Positions 39,721 to 50,178 of a DNA stretch of 64,000 bases are shown in pieces (the first letter of the stretch is position 1; every line of letters starts with the position of its first letter). This DNA is from Alteromonas stellipolaris (lineage in GTDB: Bacteria > Pseudomonadota > Gammaproteobacteria > Enterobacterales > Alteromonadaceae). The stretch spans positions 1,488,001 through 1,552,000 of the forward strand of contig NZ_CP013926.1 of assembly GCF_001562115.1 (NCBI RefSeq). Direction: 5' to 3'. Position numbers and translations under genes: made by a program. The notes under the pieces are model-generated. The model was given only the letters and a program-made list of their open reading frames with translations, was not told the DNA's origin and did not search any database.

Positions 39721-41610
39721 ATGCATCGCAAGCGCCAAGCAATTCGAGACCACTCGGCCGAAGCAAACTTATTTGCAAGACGTGCGTCTATCGCCTTTAT
39801 TATTGTTGTAATGATGTTAGGCGTGGTGCTGAATAACCTTTATTCCCTGCAAGTTGAACAACACGACGTTTACCAAACCCGTTCAAACGGAAATCGCATC
39901 AAGGTGTTACCTGTTGCGCCAAACCGTGGGTTAATTTACGACAGAAACGGCATATTGCTTGCGGAAAACCGTCCCGTGTTTAGCTTAGAGATCACGCCTG
40001 AGCAAACCAATGATTTAGACGCCACCTTAGATGGCTTAACCCAATTGATGGGTATCACCCCAGAAGAACGTGAAAGCTTTAATAGCAGCTTAAAAGGCCA
40101 ACGACGCTTTAAACCTATTGCCCTTCGTACCAAATTATCTGAAGTAGATGTTGCGCTCTTTTCTGCCAGCAAACATTTATACCCAGGGGTACAAATTGAA
40201 GCGCGACTAGCGCGTCATTACCCCTATAAAGAAGCCCTTACTCATGTATTGGGTTATGTGGCGCGCATCAATAAGAAAGACCTTCAAAAGCTAGTAGAAG
40301 CGGGGCAAGAAGATAACTATGCCGCCACCCACGATATTGGCAAACTAGGGGTAGAAAAATACCACGAAGAGCTATTACACGGTTCAGTCGGTTACCAACA
40401 AGTGGAGGTGAACAATCAAGGCCGAATAATTCGTGTGTTAAACGTCGACCCACCTGTGCCTGGAAAAGACATTGTATTAAATATCGACCTTTCGCTACAA
40501 CTTGCTACCCAGCAAGCACTGGAAGGTCAGCGCGGCGCGGTCATTGTAAGTGATATAAAAACAGGGGGGATATTGGCGCTATTTTCAAACCCTAGTTACG
40601 ACCCGAATTTGTTTGTGCATGGTATCAGCAGAAAGAACTACGCTGCCCTGCTTAACTCCCCTGATCGCCCACTAATAAACCGCGCCACTCAAGGTCAATA
40701 TCCACCAGCATCCACTATTAAACCGCACCTTGGCTTAATTGGACTTGAAGAAGGGATTATTACCGAAGAATATACTATTCAAGATAATGGCCGCTATCAA
40801 TTACCCAATGTATCGCACACTTGGCGAGACTGGCGGAAGTGGGGCCACGGCGAAGTAGATATCGCCAAAGCAATAGAAGTATCCTGCGATATCTATTACT
40901 ACGACTTAGCTTATAAGCTGGGTATAGATAAAATCAGTGAGTCTATGTACGAATTTGGGTTTGGTGATTTTACCGGCATCGACTTATATGAAGAGTCTGA
41001 CGCGAATATGCCTAGCCGGGGCTGGAAGCGTGCGAGATTTAACCAGCCTTGGTATATCGGTGACACCATTCCTGTAGGTATAGGGCAAGGATTTTGGTCT
41101 ACTACTCCTATTCAGTTATCGCACTCAGTGAACACCTTGGTTAATCGGGGCGAGCGTATTATTCCGCAAATTATTCGCGGGTTCATGCATGAAGATAGCT
41201 CTGTAGAAATTATTCCACTTAAAACTCTTCGGCCTATCGAGATTAAAAATCAACATAATGTCGATATTATTCTGAATGCTATGCACGACGTAGTGCATGG
41301 TAAAGAAGGTGGCGCTCGCCATACCTTTGCTGATGCTCCCTATCAGTCTGCAGGAAAAACCGGTACTGCACAGTTATTTTCTGTGGGGCAAGATGAAAAA
41401 TACGATGCTGAAAAAATTGATGAACGTTTGCGAGACAATGCCATGTATGTGGGCTTTGCTCCTTTTGAAAACCCAGAGATTTCAGTGACGGTCGTGCTTG
41501 AAAACGCCGGTGGTGGTAGTAAAAATGCCGCTCCCGTAGCCAAAAAAATCATGGACTTCTATTTTCGTGATCGGGTTTTCGACACCGAAATTAGCAAGGT
41601 TGACGAATAA
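39721..41610 (+). CDS. mrdA: Penicillin-binding protein 2 (MrdA)
   Basis: 629 residues. Peptidoglycan transpeptidase of the elongasome, bitopic in the inner membrane (helix at about residues 24-44) with a periplasmic domain. N-terminal pedestal: RGLIYDRNGILLAENRPVFSL. Active-site motifs: STIK in YPPASTIKP, SCD in EVSCDIYYYDL, and KTG in SAGKTGTAQ. It works with RodA, whose ATG shares one base with its stop (TAATG). Confidence 0.96.
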   Translation: MHRKRQAIRDHSAEANLFARRASIAFIIVVMMLGVVLNNLYSLQVEQHDVYQTRSNGNRIKVLPVAPNRGLIYDRNGILLAENRPVFSLEITPEQTNDLDATLDGLTQLMGITPEERESFNSSLKGQRRFKPIALRTKLSEVDVALFSASKHLYPGVQIEARLARHYPYKEALTHVLGYVARINKKDLQKLVEAGQEDNYAATHDIGKLGVEKYHEELLHGSVGYQQVEVNNQGRIIRVLNVDPPVPGKDIVLNIDLSLQLATQQALEGQRGAVIVSDIKTGGILALFSNPSYDPNLFVHGISRKNYAALLNSPDRPLINRATQGQYPPASTIKPHLGLIGLEEGIITEEYTIQDNGRYQLPNVSHTWRDWRKWGHGEVDIAKAIEVSCDIYYYDLAYKLGIDKISESMYEFGFGDFTGIDLYEESDANMPSRGWKRARFNQPWYIGDTIPVGIGQGFWSTTPIQLSHSVNTLVNRGERIIPQIIRGFMHEDSSVEIIPLKTLRPIEIKNQHNVDIILNAMHDVVHGKEGGARHTFADAPYQSAGKTGTAQLFSVGQDEKYDAEKIDERLRDNAMYVGFAPFENPEISVTVVLENAGGGSKNAAPVAKKIMDFYFRDRVFDTEISKVDE

Positions 41611-42725
41611 TGAAAAAGAACACGCTCAACCCAAATAAAACCAGTTTCTTACAGCGTATCCATATTGATGGCTGGCTGTTTTTGAGCCTGTTAGTGCTTA
41701 TGTCAGTGGGGCTAGTAACCCTGTATTCCGCGTCAGGACAAGACACCGGACAAGTAGAACGCCAAATTACGCGCTTAGCACTGAGTGTGGCCGTTATGTT
41801 AGGTATTGCGCAAATTCCCCCTGGCGCATTTCGCCGGCTGTCGACTTACGCTTATATTGCCGGGCTGTTAATGCTTATCGCGGTATTGTTATTTGGTGAT
41901 ATGGGTAAAGGCGCCCAACGCTGGCTCGACTTAAAGTTTATACGTTTTCAACCTTCAGAGTTAATGAAGCTTGCCGTGCCTATGATGGTTGCCTGGTATA
42001 TTAGCCAGTTTACGCTGCCCCCTCGTACCATGAATATTGTGGTGGGATTTTTAATGGTCGCTATTCCAACGGTGCTTATTGCCAAACAGCCGGACTTAGG
42101 GACATCCCTGCTTATTGCTAGCTCGGGGATCTTCGCTATTTTCCTTGCCGGTATGAGTTGGCGGCTTATCGGTTTTGTTGCTCTGTTGCTAGGTGGTTTC
42201 GCGCCCATTATGTGGTTCTTTTTAATGGCAGAATATCAAAAGCAACGGGTGTTGACTTTTTTAAACCCAGAGAGCGATCCACTCGGTTCGGGTTACCATA
42301 TTATTCAGTCGAAAATTGCCATAGGTTCTGGTGGTGTAGATGGAAAAGGCTGGTTGCAGGGCACCCAATCACAATTAGAATTCTTACCCGAACGGCACAC
42401 CGACTTTATTTTTTCTGTTTTCAGCGAAGAATTTGGGCTCACAGGAGTTATTGTTTTATTAATCATTTACCTTTGCGTTATTTTACGTGGGCTTATTATT
42501 GCCAGTCGCGCTCAAGACGCCTACTCTAAATTACTGGCAGGCAGTATTACCTTAACCTTCTTCGTTTATGTATTTGTGAACATGGGGATGGTATCTGGAT
42601 TACTTCCTGTTGTAGGGGTGCCACTACCTTTAGTGAGTTATGGTGGCACTTCCATGGTGACATTAATGGCAGGCTTTGGCATGCTAATGTCTATTGCCAC
42701 TCAAAAACGACTAATGTCTAGATAA
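41610..42725 (+). CDS. mrdB: Rod shape peptidoglycan glycosyltransferase RodA
   Basis: 371 residues, SEDS family with about ten helices. It polymerises glycan strands together with PBP2. Motifs: GAQRWLDLKFIRFQPSELMKLAVPM, KQPDLGTSLLI, LPERHTDFIFSVFSEEFGL and the C-terminal GLLPVVGVPLPLVSYGGTSM. The start overlaps the mrdA stop by one base; rlpA follows after one base. Confidence 0.96.
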   Translation: MKKNTLNPNKTSFLQRIHIDGWLFLSLLVLMSVGLVTLYSASGQDTGQVERQITRLALSVAVMLGIAQIPPGAFRRLSTYAYIAGLLMLIAVLLFGDMGKGAQRWLDLKFIRFQPSELMKLAVPMMVAWYISQFTLPPRTMNIVVGFLMVAIPTVLIAKQPDLGTSLLIASSGIFAIFLAGMSWRLIGFVALLLGGFAPIMWFFLMAEYQKQRVLTFLNPESDPLGSGYHIIQSKIAIGSGGVDGKGWLQGTQSQLEFLPERHTDFIFSVFSEEFGLTGVIVLLIIYLCVILRGLIIASRAQDAYSKLLAGSITLTFFVYVFVNMGMVSGLLPVVGVPLPLVSYGGTSMVTLMAGFGMLMSIATQKRLMSR

Positions 42726-42726
42726 T

Positions 42727-43626
42727 ATGCGCACACTACTGTTGATACTGTTTGCTTCATTCATACTCGCTGCGTGTAAATCAGCGCCTAGTGGCCGCTA
42801 TACTCAACATCAAGATACTGCGCCGAACCATGTGGCAAAAGTGCCTGAAACCTTGGATGCGGTCCCTAAATATGAAGCATATAGAATGTTTAACAGCCGC
42901 CCTTATAAAGTGCTCGGCAAACATTATACGCCGCTTACGTCTGGCAAAGGGTTCGAAGAAGTAGGTTACGCCAGTTGGTATGGTCAAAAGTTTCACGGCC
43001 ATTTAACCTCAAATGGTGAAACCTACAACATGTTCGCCATGTCGGCTGCCCACAAAACCTTACCGCTTCCCTCTTACGTACGCGTGACGAACTTAGATAA
43101 CGACAAGCAAGCGATTGTGCGAGTGAATGATCGTGGCCCTTTTCACGATAATCGCATCATCGATTTGTCTTATGCTGCGGCGGTAAAATTGGGTTATCAC
43201 AACAAAGGCACGGCAAAAGTTAAAATTGAAGTCATTCACTTCGACCCCGAAAATAACGTTACGGTTGGCGTAAACCCAACGGTAACTTACGATGAATACA
43301 TTGGCATTGCTCCCCTTCCCTCAGCACCAATATCATCAGACGTGGCTGCGAATGCGTCTGTACAAAGCGATAACCTTCAACAAACGTCAATTTCACTAGA
43401 CGGTTACTTTATTCAAGTGGCAGCGCTATCGAATCAGAAAAAAGCAGAGTCTATTTCGAACGTACTTTCGGCGCTTTATCAGGTGCCAACACACATGCCA
43501 GTGGTAGGCAATGTGTATAAACTTCAACTTGGCCCTATTGAAGATGAAGCCCTTGCCCACGAATTGCTAGAACAACTTAAACAAAACGGCTACCCACAAG
43601 CTTACAAGATAAAACAAACCTTGTAG
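42727..43626 (+). CDS. rlpA: Septal-ring-type lipoprotein RlpA
   Basis: 299 residues. A signal with lipobox FILAACKS, then a double-psi barrel with EVGYASWYGQKFHGHLTSNGE and RVNDRGPFHDNRIIDLSYAAA, a linker (about residues 195-220), and a C-terminal SPOR domain (GYFIQVAALSNQKKAESI, YKLQLGPIEDEALAHELL). In Pseudomonas aeruginosa RlpA is a lytic transglycosylase on denuded glycan; the conserved Asp of the barrel is present in VNDRGPF. Same transcript as mrdAB. Confidence 0.94.
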   Translation: MRTLLLILFASFILAACKSAPSGRYTQHQDTAPNHVAKVPETLDAVPKYEAYRMFNSRPYKVLGKHYTPLTSGKGFEEVGYASWYGQKFHGHLTSNGETYNMFAMSAAHKTLPLPSYVRVTNLDNDKQAIVRVNDRGPFHDNRIIDLSYAAAVKLGYHNKGTAKVKIEVIHFDPENNVTVGVNPTVTYDEYIGIAPLPSAPISSDVAANASVQSDNLQQTSISLDGYFIQVAALSNQKKAESISNVLSALYQVPTHMPVVGNVYKLQLGPIEDEALAHELLEQLKQNGYPQAYKIKQTL

Positions 43627-43903
43627 CCGTCCGTCCCCAAAAGCCCCATTCAAAAAAGCGCCCGTTCAAAAAACCGTCACAACTGTGGCGACAATGTGGC
43701 GAAACGCGTTTCAAATCTGTTATTTATGGCGCTTTTTCGTTGTTTCGTAGCCTAATCTCTATTAACAGCTAAACTTTTTGGTTTAACCCTAGTCGAACTA
43801 TGCGCCTTACGTTAGAATTCTAAACTAAGTAGTAGTAATAACTGTATAGCGTGCCTGCTGTGCAGTTTTAAACGGATAATAAACGGTCAAAGAAAATAAA
43901 ATC

Positions 43904-45088
43904 ATGCTCAGAATAATTCAACGCGCTAAACCGTCTTTTCTCTCCTTCGCTTTTATGCTTTTCAGTGCGCTAGCACTGTCAGCTAATGCAGCAGTGGTTA
44001 CTCCACCCGCTCCATCTGTAGCGGCAGGAGGCTTTCTTTTAACCGACTTTGAAACCGGACACGTTATCGCGTCGAAAAACGCAGACATGCAATTGGCACC
44101 TGCCAGCTTAACTAAAATCATGACCATTTATGTTATTGGTAAAGAACTGCAAGCCGGTAATATTAGCCTTTCTGACGAAGTAACCATTTCTGAAAATGCA
44201 TGGGCCAAAAAATTTCCAGATTCTTCAAAAATGTTCATCGAAGTGGGTACACAAGTTACGGTAAGCGATTTATTACGCGGAATTGTAGTGCAGTCAGGTA
44301 ACGATGCTTGCGTAGCGATGGCTGAGCACGTTGCTGGTTCTCAAGCAGCATTTGCAAGCATGATGAACGCACATGCCCAAGCACTTGGTATGACAGGCTC
44401 CCATTTTGTGAATGCACACGGTCTTCACGATCCTGACCACTACACTACGCCTCGTGATATGTCGTTAGTGTCTCGTGCATTAATTGCTGAAACTCCTGAA
44501 ATGTACAAAATTTACAGCGAAAAAGAATTTACATTTAATGGCATCAAGCAATATAACCGTAACAGCCTATTATGGGACAAAAGCTTAAACGTTGATGGCA
44601 TTAAAACTGGCCATACGTCAGACGCGGGTTACAGCCTTATTACTTCTGCCTCACAAGGCGACATGCGCTTAATCTCTGTAGTTATGGGTACAGATAGTGA
44701 AAGAGCCCGTAAGGTTGAAAACAAGAAGCTACTTAAATATGGTTTCCGCTTTTATGAAACGCTAACGCCTTACCACGCTGGCGATAGTTTTGTAGCACAC
44801 CGCATTTATATGGGCGATAGAGAAACCGTAGACCTTGGAATTAACCAATCTACCCCCATTACCATTCCACGCGGCCAAGCGGCTAACTTAGAAGCCAATT
44901 TTGAACTAGATAAAAAACTAGAAGCGCCACTGGCTAAAGGCCAAGTTGTCGGCACACTTTTCCTTCAACTCGAAGGCGAAGATGTAGCCAGCTACCCCCT
45001 TGTCACTTTGCAAGAAGTGAAAGAAGGCAGCATGTTTAACCGCATTAAAGATTACATTATGCTGCAACTGGGCTTCGACGAAGCGTAA
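43904..45088 (+). CDS. dacA: D-alanyl-D-alanine carboxypeptidase (PBP5/6 type)
   Basis: 394 residues. Removes the terminal D-Ala of peptidoglycan pentapeptides in the periplasm. A signal peptide ends near residue 29 (ALSANA). The active-site motifs are SLTK in PASLTKIMT, SGN in VVQSGNDACVAMAEH, and KTG in VDGIKTGHTSDAGYS. A beta-rich second domain follows, and the C-terminal NRIKDYIMLQLGF forms an amphipathic membrane anchor. It is 277 bases after rlpA and probably has its own promoter; a terminator follows. Confidence 0.96.
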   Translation: MLRIIQRAKPSFLSFAFMLFSALALSANAAVVTPPAPSVAAGGFLLTDFETGHVIASKNADMQLAPASLTKIMTIYVIGKELQAGNISLSDEVTISENAWAKKFPDSSKMFIEVGTQVTVSDLLRGIVVQSGNDACVAMAEHVAGSQAAFASMMNAHAQALGMTGSHFVNAHGLHDPDHYTTPRDMSLVSRALIAETPEMYKIYSEKEFTFNGIKQYNRNSLLWDKSLNVDGIKTGHTSDAGYSLITSASQGDMRLISVVMGTDSERARKVENKKLLKYGFRFYETLTPYHAGDSFVAHRIYMGDRETVDLGINQSTPITIPRGQAANLEANFELDKKLEAPLAKGQVVGTLFLQLEGEDVASYPLVTLQEVKEGSMFNRIKDYIMLQLGFDEA

Positions 45089-45117
45089 CATAACGCATCG
45101 CTACACTAGTTCAAGGG

Positions 45118-45147
45118 CGGCCTGATTGGTATAATCGGGCCGTTTTT
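45118..45147 (+). terminator. dacA terminator
   Basis: 10-bp stem CGGCCTGATT / AATCGGGCCG (one wobble) with a 5-base loop, followed by TTTTT. Confidence 0.9.
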
Positions 45148-45178
45148 GTATTTAATGATTGTATAAAAAGGATATCGC

Positions 45179-45442
45179 ATGAATACCCGTTTCGATGAAC
45201 TTCTAGATTTTCCAACAAATCAAACATTTAAAGTAATGGGCATTGCTCATGACGATTTACCGAATCACGTAATTGAGTGCTTACAGCAGCACGCGCCAGG
45301 TGATTATTCACCCGCAGTGAAGCCAAGTAGCAAAGGTAATTACCATTCTGTATCGGTAAGTGTACGAGTGACCAGCAAAGAGCATATGGAAACTATCTAC
45401 ACTGAACTTGCTAAGTTAGAACTTGTAAGAGTCGTACTATAA
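45179..45442 (+). CDS. ybeD: YbeD family protein (DUF493)
   Basis: 87 residues, ACT-like small fold. FDELLDFPTNQTFKVMGIA and YHSVSVSVRVTSKEHMETIYTELAKLELVRVVL match YbeD, a conserved protein of unknown function found beside dacA and lipB. Its stop abuts the lipB start. AAAAGGAT lies before the ATG. Confidence 0.94.
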   Translation: MNTRFDELLDFPTNQTFKVMGIAHDDLPNHVIECLQQHAPGDYSPAVKPSSKGNYHSVSVSVRVTSKEHMETIYTELAKLELVRVVL

Positions 45443-46099
45443 GTGAGCACCCTAACCGACTCTGTCATTATTCGGCAACTGGGCAGACAAAGCTACGAGC
45501 CCACATGGGCTGCCATGAAAACGTTCACGGATGAGCGTGACGATACGACTGAAGATGAAATTTGGCTGGTTGAGCACGACCCTGTATTCACACAAGGTCA
45601 AGCAGGCAAGGCTGAACACATCTTAATGCCCGGTGACATTCCCGTGGTTCAAGTCGACAGAGGCGGTCAAGTAACCTACCACGGTCCAGGCCAGCAGGTT
45701 ATTTATCTTCTTATTAATATTCGAAGACGCAAGCTTGGTGTACGTCACTTAGTGACTGCGATGGAAGACGCTGTGGTAAGCTTGATGGCCAAGTACGGTG
45801 TTACCGCCTACCCCAAACCCGATGCGCCAGGGGTTTATGTAGATGAGAAAAAAGTCTGCTCATTAGGGTTAAGAATTCGTCACGGTTGCTCATTTCATGG
45901 TTTGGCATTAAATGTTAATATGGACTTGTCACCGTTTCAGCGCATTAACCCATGTGGTTATGCAGGTATGGAAATGATTGATACCGCCAGTCTGAATGGC
46001 CCTGATTCGATAAGTGTTGCCGGTGAGTTTCTTACCGACTTACTACTTGAAGCGCTTTCCATTACGGAAAAACGACATAAAGAAGGTTTTGATGAGTAA
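45443..46099 (+). CDS. lipB: Octanoyl-[acyl carrier protein]:protein octanoyltransferase LipB
   Basis: 218 residues. Moves octanoate from ACP to lipoyl domains, the first step of de novo lipoylation. Motifs: [21 protein letters not shown], the Lys in [26 protein letters not shown], and the catalytic Cys in INPCGYAGM. The start is GTG at 45443, directly after the ybeD stop. Confidence 0.95.
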   Translation: MSTLTDSVIIRQLGRQSYEPTWAAMKTFTDERDDTTEDEIWLVEHDPVFTQGQAGKAEHILMPGDIPVVQVDRGGQVTYHGPGQQVIYLLINIRRRKLGVRHLVTAMEDAVVSLMAKYGVTAYPKPDAPGVYVDEKKVCSLGLRIRHGCSFHGLALNVNMDLSPFQRINPCGYAGMEMIDTASLNGPDSISVAGEFLTDLLLEALSITEKRHKEGFDE

Positions 46100-47054
46100 C
46101 GCACGACCTGTAGCTGGAGTTAAACTCCGCGACGACGAAAAAGTAAAACACATTCCTGTCACCATTATTCCTACTGAAAAGGAAGAAATGCTGCGCAAGC
46201 CTTCGTGGATCAAAATTAAGCTGCCACGCAGCACAGATAAAATTGACCACATTAAGAAGACATTAAGAAAGAATAAACTGCATTCTGTGTGCGAAGAAGC
46301 CAGCTGCCCTAACTTAGCTGAGTGCTTCAACCATGGTACGGCAACCTTTATGATTCTGGGTGACATTTGCACCCGTCGTTGTCCGTTCTGTGATGTTGCC
46401 CACGGTAAGCCGCTACCGCCAAGCGCGGAAGAGCCAGAAAAGCTAGCGAAGACCATTGCTGAAATGAATCTTCGTTACGTGGTAATTACCTCGGTGGACC
46501 GCGATGACTTGCGTGACGGTGGTGCACAACATTTCGTTGATTGTATCAACGCTATTCGCGAGCACAGCCCTACTACCACTATTGAAGTGCTAGTACCGGA
46601 TTTCCGTGGCCGTATGGATCGCGCATTAGAAATTTTCAAGAATGGTGTTCCTGATGTGTTTAATCACAACTTAGAAACCATTCCGCGTTTATACCGCGAG
46701 TGCCGCCCTGGTGCTAACTACCAGTGGTCACTAGACTTACTTAAGAAGTTCAAAGCCCAGCATCCTGATATTAAAACCAAATCTGGCTTGATGATGGGCA
46801 TGGGCGAAGAAAACGTTGAAATTGAAGGCGTTCTTCGTGATCTACGTGCTCATGACGTGGACATGTTGACATTAGGCCAATATTTGCAGCCAAGTCGTCA
46901 TCATTTCCCCGTTAAACGTTATGTTCACCCTGATGAATTTGATGCTCTAGGCGCTTACGCCAAAGACATTGGCTTTACCCATGCAGCCAGTGGCCCTATG
47001 GTACGCTCTAGTTACCATGCTGACCAACAGGCAGCAGGTAAAGAAGTTAAATAA
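46092..47054 (+). CDS. lipA: Lipoyl synthase
   Basis: 320 residues from the ATG at 46092; AAGG lies 7 bases upstream, and the longer frame into lipB is not plausible. Radical SAM enzyme inserting two sulfurs into octanoyl groups. The auxiliary cluster ligands are in [12 protein letters not shown], the radical SAM cluster in CTRRCPFC, and the C-terminal Ser ligand in MVRSSYHAD. It overlaps lipB by 8 bases. Confidence 0.97.
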   Translation: MSNARPVAGVKLRDDEKVKHIPVTIIPTEKEEMLRKPSWIKIKLPRSTDKIDHIKKTLRKNKLHSVCEEASCPNLAECFNHGTATFMILGDICTRRCPFCDVAHGKPLPPSAEEPEKLAKTIAEMNLRYVVITSVDRDDLRDGGAQHFVDCINAIREHSPTTTIEVLVPDFRGRMDRALEIFKNGVPDVFNHNLETIPRLYRECRPGANYQWSLDLLKKFKAQHPDIKTKSGLMMGMGEENVEIEGVLRDLRAHDVDMLTLGQYLQPSRHHFPVKRYVHPDEFDALGAYAKDIGFTHAASGPMVRSSYHADQQAAGKEVK

Positions 47055-47061
47055 GTATAAA

Positions 47062-47088
47062 AAAAGCGGCTTTCACAGCCGCTTTTTT
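47062..47088. terminator. lipA terminator
   Basis: Perfect 11-bp stem AAAAAGCGGCT / AGCCGCTTTTT with a 5-base loop. It lies 7 bases after the lipA stop and can also act on the convergent DUF885 gene. Confidence 0.92.
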
Positions 47089-47116
47089 ATTTGTGTTTAC
47101 TTAGCCAGTGACCAAC

Positions 47117-48997
47117 TTACTCGCCTTGGCTTTTGGATTTTACGTCGTCTATCCACATCGACATTTTCTCACTCAAGATAGGCATTGGCATTGCCCCATC
47201 GGTCAGTATATTGCTGTGGAACGCTTTAATGTCGAAGTCCTCACCTAAGGCTTCAGTGGCTTGATTACGCAAATGTCTGATATGACGCTCACCCACTTTA
47301 TACGCTAGCGCTTGACCGGGAATAGAAATATAACGCTCTACCTCTGCAACCGCATCAGACTCAGCCATCGACGAATTCTCAAGCATATACGCAATAGCCT
47401 TCTCACGGCTCCAGCCCTTGGCATGCAGCCCAGTATCAACCACTAAACGCATGGCACGAAGCTGTTCATCGTTCAAGCGCCCGTACCACATGTAAGGGTC
47501 GGTAAACATACCCAGCTCTTTTCCTAAGCTTTCCGCATACAAAGCCCAGCCTTCACTGAACACGGTATAGCCGTTGAATTTTCTAAACAAAGGTAAGCCT
47601 TCCACTTCTTGCTGAATAGCAATTTGGAAGTGGTGACCAGGCGCGGCCTCATGAATACTTAAGGTTTCCAAACTAAACTTAGGTTGGGCTTTAAGGTCAC
47701 GGGTGTTGATATAGAAAATACCAGGTCTACTGCCATCTGGCGCTGGAGACATGTAACTGGCTGCAGCCGAAGACGCTTCTCTATAAGGTTCTACTGCTTT
47801 TACAATATAATCGGCTTTCGGGAATACGCTGAAAAGCGTTGGTAAGCGGGCGTCTATATCCGTTTTTACATCGGTGTACGCTTTAATTAGCGCTTCATCA
47901 GACTCAAAGTAGAATTTATCGTCGGTACGAAGATGATCGAAAAACGCTGCTAAATCTCCTTCAAAGCCTACGGTTTGTTTAACCGCTTTCATTTCACCTA
48001 ATATGCGCGACACTTCAGATAACCCAAACTCATGCACTTCATCGGCACTTAGCGGCAAGGTAGTGTTATCTTTAATTTTATATTCGTACCAGGCTTTTCC
48101 ATTTGGTAAGTCTGAGTACCCTACAGTAGCGCGGGTGTGAGGCAAATATTCTTCTACTACGAAGTCGTGCAGTTTTTGATACGAAGGCACAATCATTTCA
48201 GTAATCATTCCTTCGTAGGCAGCGGCTAAGCGCGCTTTTTCATCGTCGCTAATATCTTCGTTTTTCTCAAGCTGATTAACGGGTCCGTAGAACACACTCT
48301 CAGAAGCTTTCTTCACTATATGAGCACTTAATTGCGGTACCATTTTCTCGGTGATAGCAGTAGGTAAGACAACCCCTTCCTCAATCCCTTTTTTCATATA
48401 CAGGATTACACTATCGATAAATTCGACGTAGCCTTTAGTACGTGAAATGAAGTTTTCATAGTCTTTTACCGTAGCGAACGGCTGCGCAGATTGGCCAGAT
48501 CCCAGCATGGGGAAAAAAGTATGCACGCCATACATTTGATTAATTGGCATGTACTGGCTACCAAACTGATAACCCGCAATAGCATGTTCTCTGTCACTTT
48601 TGAAAATATGGTAGCTGATCCAGTCTTGCCCACTAAGTTTAGACGCATCAATAGCATTAATGGCTGCTAAATAGGTTTGCTCATGAGCCTTTGATTTAGC
48701 AATAACCGCCTCACTTAACGGCTCGTTAAATTTATCGTTGTAATCGCTTACGCCATAAAATGTTGCCATCACAGGGTTTTGTTCTAACGACTCGTTGAAA
48801 AATTTAAGCGTTAGGGCTGCTAATTTTTCCGCCTCTGTTTTATTTGCTTTAACGTCTGTGATGTCTTTGACTTCACTAACCGCAGTCTGCAATTGTGTAG
48901 AAACCGTCGTACCATCTTGCTGATGCGCTGCGGCTGGTAAAGCCATTAAGGCGCTCACGATGGCAGCATTGAGTAAACTTATCTTCATTGTCTTCAT
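47117..48997 (-). CDS. DUF885 family protein, putative exported metallopeptidase
   Basis: 626 residues. A Sec signal peptide (LLNAAIVSALMALPAAAHQ, cleavage near residue 25) sends it to the periplasm. The central motif LSIHEAAPGHHFQIAIQQE (HExxxGHH) is a likely zinc-binding site, and FSEGWALYAESLGKELG gives a further Glu. DUF885 proteins are predicted peptidases of about 600 residues; the substrate is unknown. It is a single gene, convergent with lipA and divergent from ansA. Starts at 48997 or 48988 are both possible. Confidence 0.88.
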   Translation of the reverse strand: MKTMKISLLNAAIVSALMALPAAAHQQDGTTVSTQLQTAVSEVKDITDVKANKTEAEKLAALTLKFFNESLEQNPVMATFYGVSDYNDKFNEPLSEAVIAKSKAHEQTYLAAINAIDASKLSGQDWISYHIFKSDREHAIAGYQFGSQYMPINQMYGVHTFFPMLGSGQSAQPFATVKDYENFISRTKGYVEFIDSVILYMKKGIEEGVVLPTAITEKMVPQLSAHIVKKASESVFYGPVNQLEKNEDISDDEKARLAAAYEGMITEMIVPSYQKLHDFVVEEYLPHTRATVGYSDLPNGKAWYEYKIKDNTTLPLSADEVHEFGLSEVSRILGEMKAVKQTVGFEGDLAAFFDHLRTDDKFYFESDEALIKAYTDVKTDIDARLPTLFSVFPKADYIVKAVEPYREASSAAASYMSPAPDGSRPGIFYINTRDLKAQPKFSLETLSIHEAAPGHHFQIAIQQEVEGLPLFRKFNGYTVFSEGWALYAESLGKELGMFTDPYMWYGRLNDEQLRAMRLVVDTGLHAKGWSREKAIAYMLENSSMAESDAVAEVERYISIPGQALAYKVGERHIRHLRNQATEALGEDFDIKAFHSNILTDGAMPMPILSEKMSMWIDDVKSKSQGE

Positions 48998-49161
48998 TAT
49001 TAAAAATAACCTGTCGTGTATTTATTATTAATTTACCGCCTAATATTGCCTGTTACCGCCTATTGATTACAAGGTTTTTGCGCGAACAGGATGACTTTAC
49101 TTTGCGGGCTGTTAGAATGCCGTCATTCTGCCTAAACCCACATAAGAAGTGAGGTTACGCA

Positions 49162-50169
49162 ATGCGTAAACATATCTATATTGCCTATACAGGCGGCACC
49201 ATCGGAATGAAGCCATCAGATCATGGTTATATTCCAGCAGCAGGCTTCCTTGGCGATACATTGAATGACATGCCGGAGTTTCATCGCAGTGAAATGCCAT
49301 TATTCACACTGCATGAGTACGATAACCTGATAGATTCATCGGATATGGATCCTTCTGACTGGCAACGCATTGCCGACGACATTGCAGAAAACTACGATAA
49401 ATACGACGGTTTCATCATCTTGCATGGCACAGATACCATGGCGTATACCGCTTCGGCACTGAGTTTCATGCTGGAAGATTTAACCAAGCCTGTGATTGTT
49501 ACTGGGTCGCAAATTCCTCTTGCAGAGCTGCGTTCTGACGGCCAAGTTAATCTATTAAACGCGCTTTATGTTGCCGCTAATTTCCCTATTGCAGAAGTGG
49601 GTTTGTTTTTTAATAACCGCTTATTACGGGGAAATCGCAGTCGTAAGGTAGATGCTGATGGGTTTAGCGCCTTCGATTCACCCAACTTCCCCCCCCTTCT
49701 TGAAGCCGGTATTAACATACGCGTTAAAGCCGGTGAACTTGCTAAAGAGTCGGATAAACCCCTTAAGGTTTCCAGTGTAAAAGCCCAGCCTATTGGTATG
49801 GTGAGCTTGTACCCTGGCATATCCTCAGAAGTCCTTAAAAACACCCTACAACAACCTGTTAATGCACTTATTTTATTAAGCTACGGCGTAGGTAATGCAC
49901 CACAAAGCCCCGCGCTTATTGCCCAATTAGAGTACGCACGAGACAGACAAATACCGGTTCTTAACTGCACCCAATGTATGCGCGGTCGCGTGAATATGGG
50001 CGGATATGCCACAGGGCATGGTTTGCAGGAAGTGGGCGTGTTGTCTGGCAGCGATATGACCCCGGAAGCCGCATTGGCAAAATTGCATTATTTATTAAGT
50101 AAGAATCTGCCGTTTGAAACCATTAAAGCCAAGCTGACCCAGAATCTCTGCGGCGAGCTTAGCGAATAG
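49162..50169 (+). CDS. ansA: L-asparaginase I, cytoplasmic
   Basis: 335 residues without a signal peptide. Hydrolyses asparagine to aspartate and ammonia. The two catalytic threonines are in AYTGGTIGM (Thr near residue 14) and LHGTDTMAYTASALSFML (Thr near 93). The VTGSQIPLAELRSDG segment is also typical. DUF2797 follows after 9 bases and is probably co-transcribed. Confidence 0.95.
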   Translation: MRKHIYIAYTGGTIGMKPSDHGYIPAAGFLGDTLNDMPEFHRSEMPLFTLHEYDNLIDSSDMDPSDWQRIADDIAENYDKYDGFIILHGTDTMAYTASALSFMLEDLTKPVIVTGSQIPLAELRSDGQVNLLNALYVAANFPIAEVGLFFNNRLLRGNRSRKVDADGFSAFDSPNFPPLLEAGINIRVKAGELAKESDKPLKVSSVKAQPIGMVSLYPGISSEVLKNTLQQPVNALILLSYGVGNAPQSPALIAQLEYARDRQIPVLNCTQCMRGRVNMGGYATGHGLQEVGVLSGSDMTPEAALAKLHYLLSKNLPFETIKAKLTQNLCGELSE

Positions 50170-50178
50170 GAATACACC

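Noticed and set aside
43627..43903. Near-repeats CATTCAAAAAAGCG / CGTTCAAAAAACCG upstream of dacA
   Set aside because: Only two short A-rich copies; no sign of an array or mobile element.
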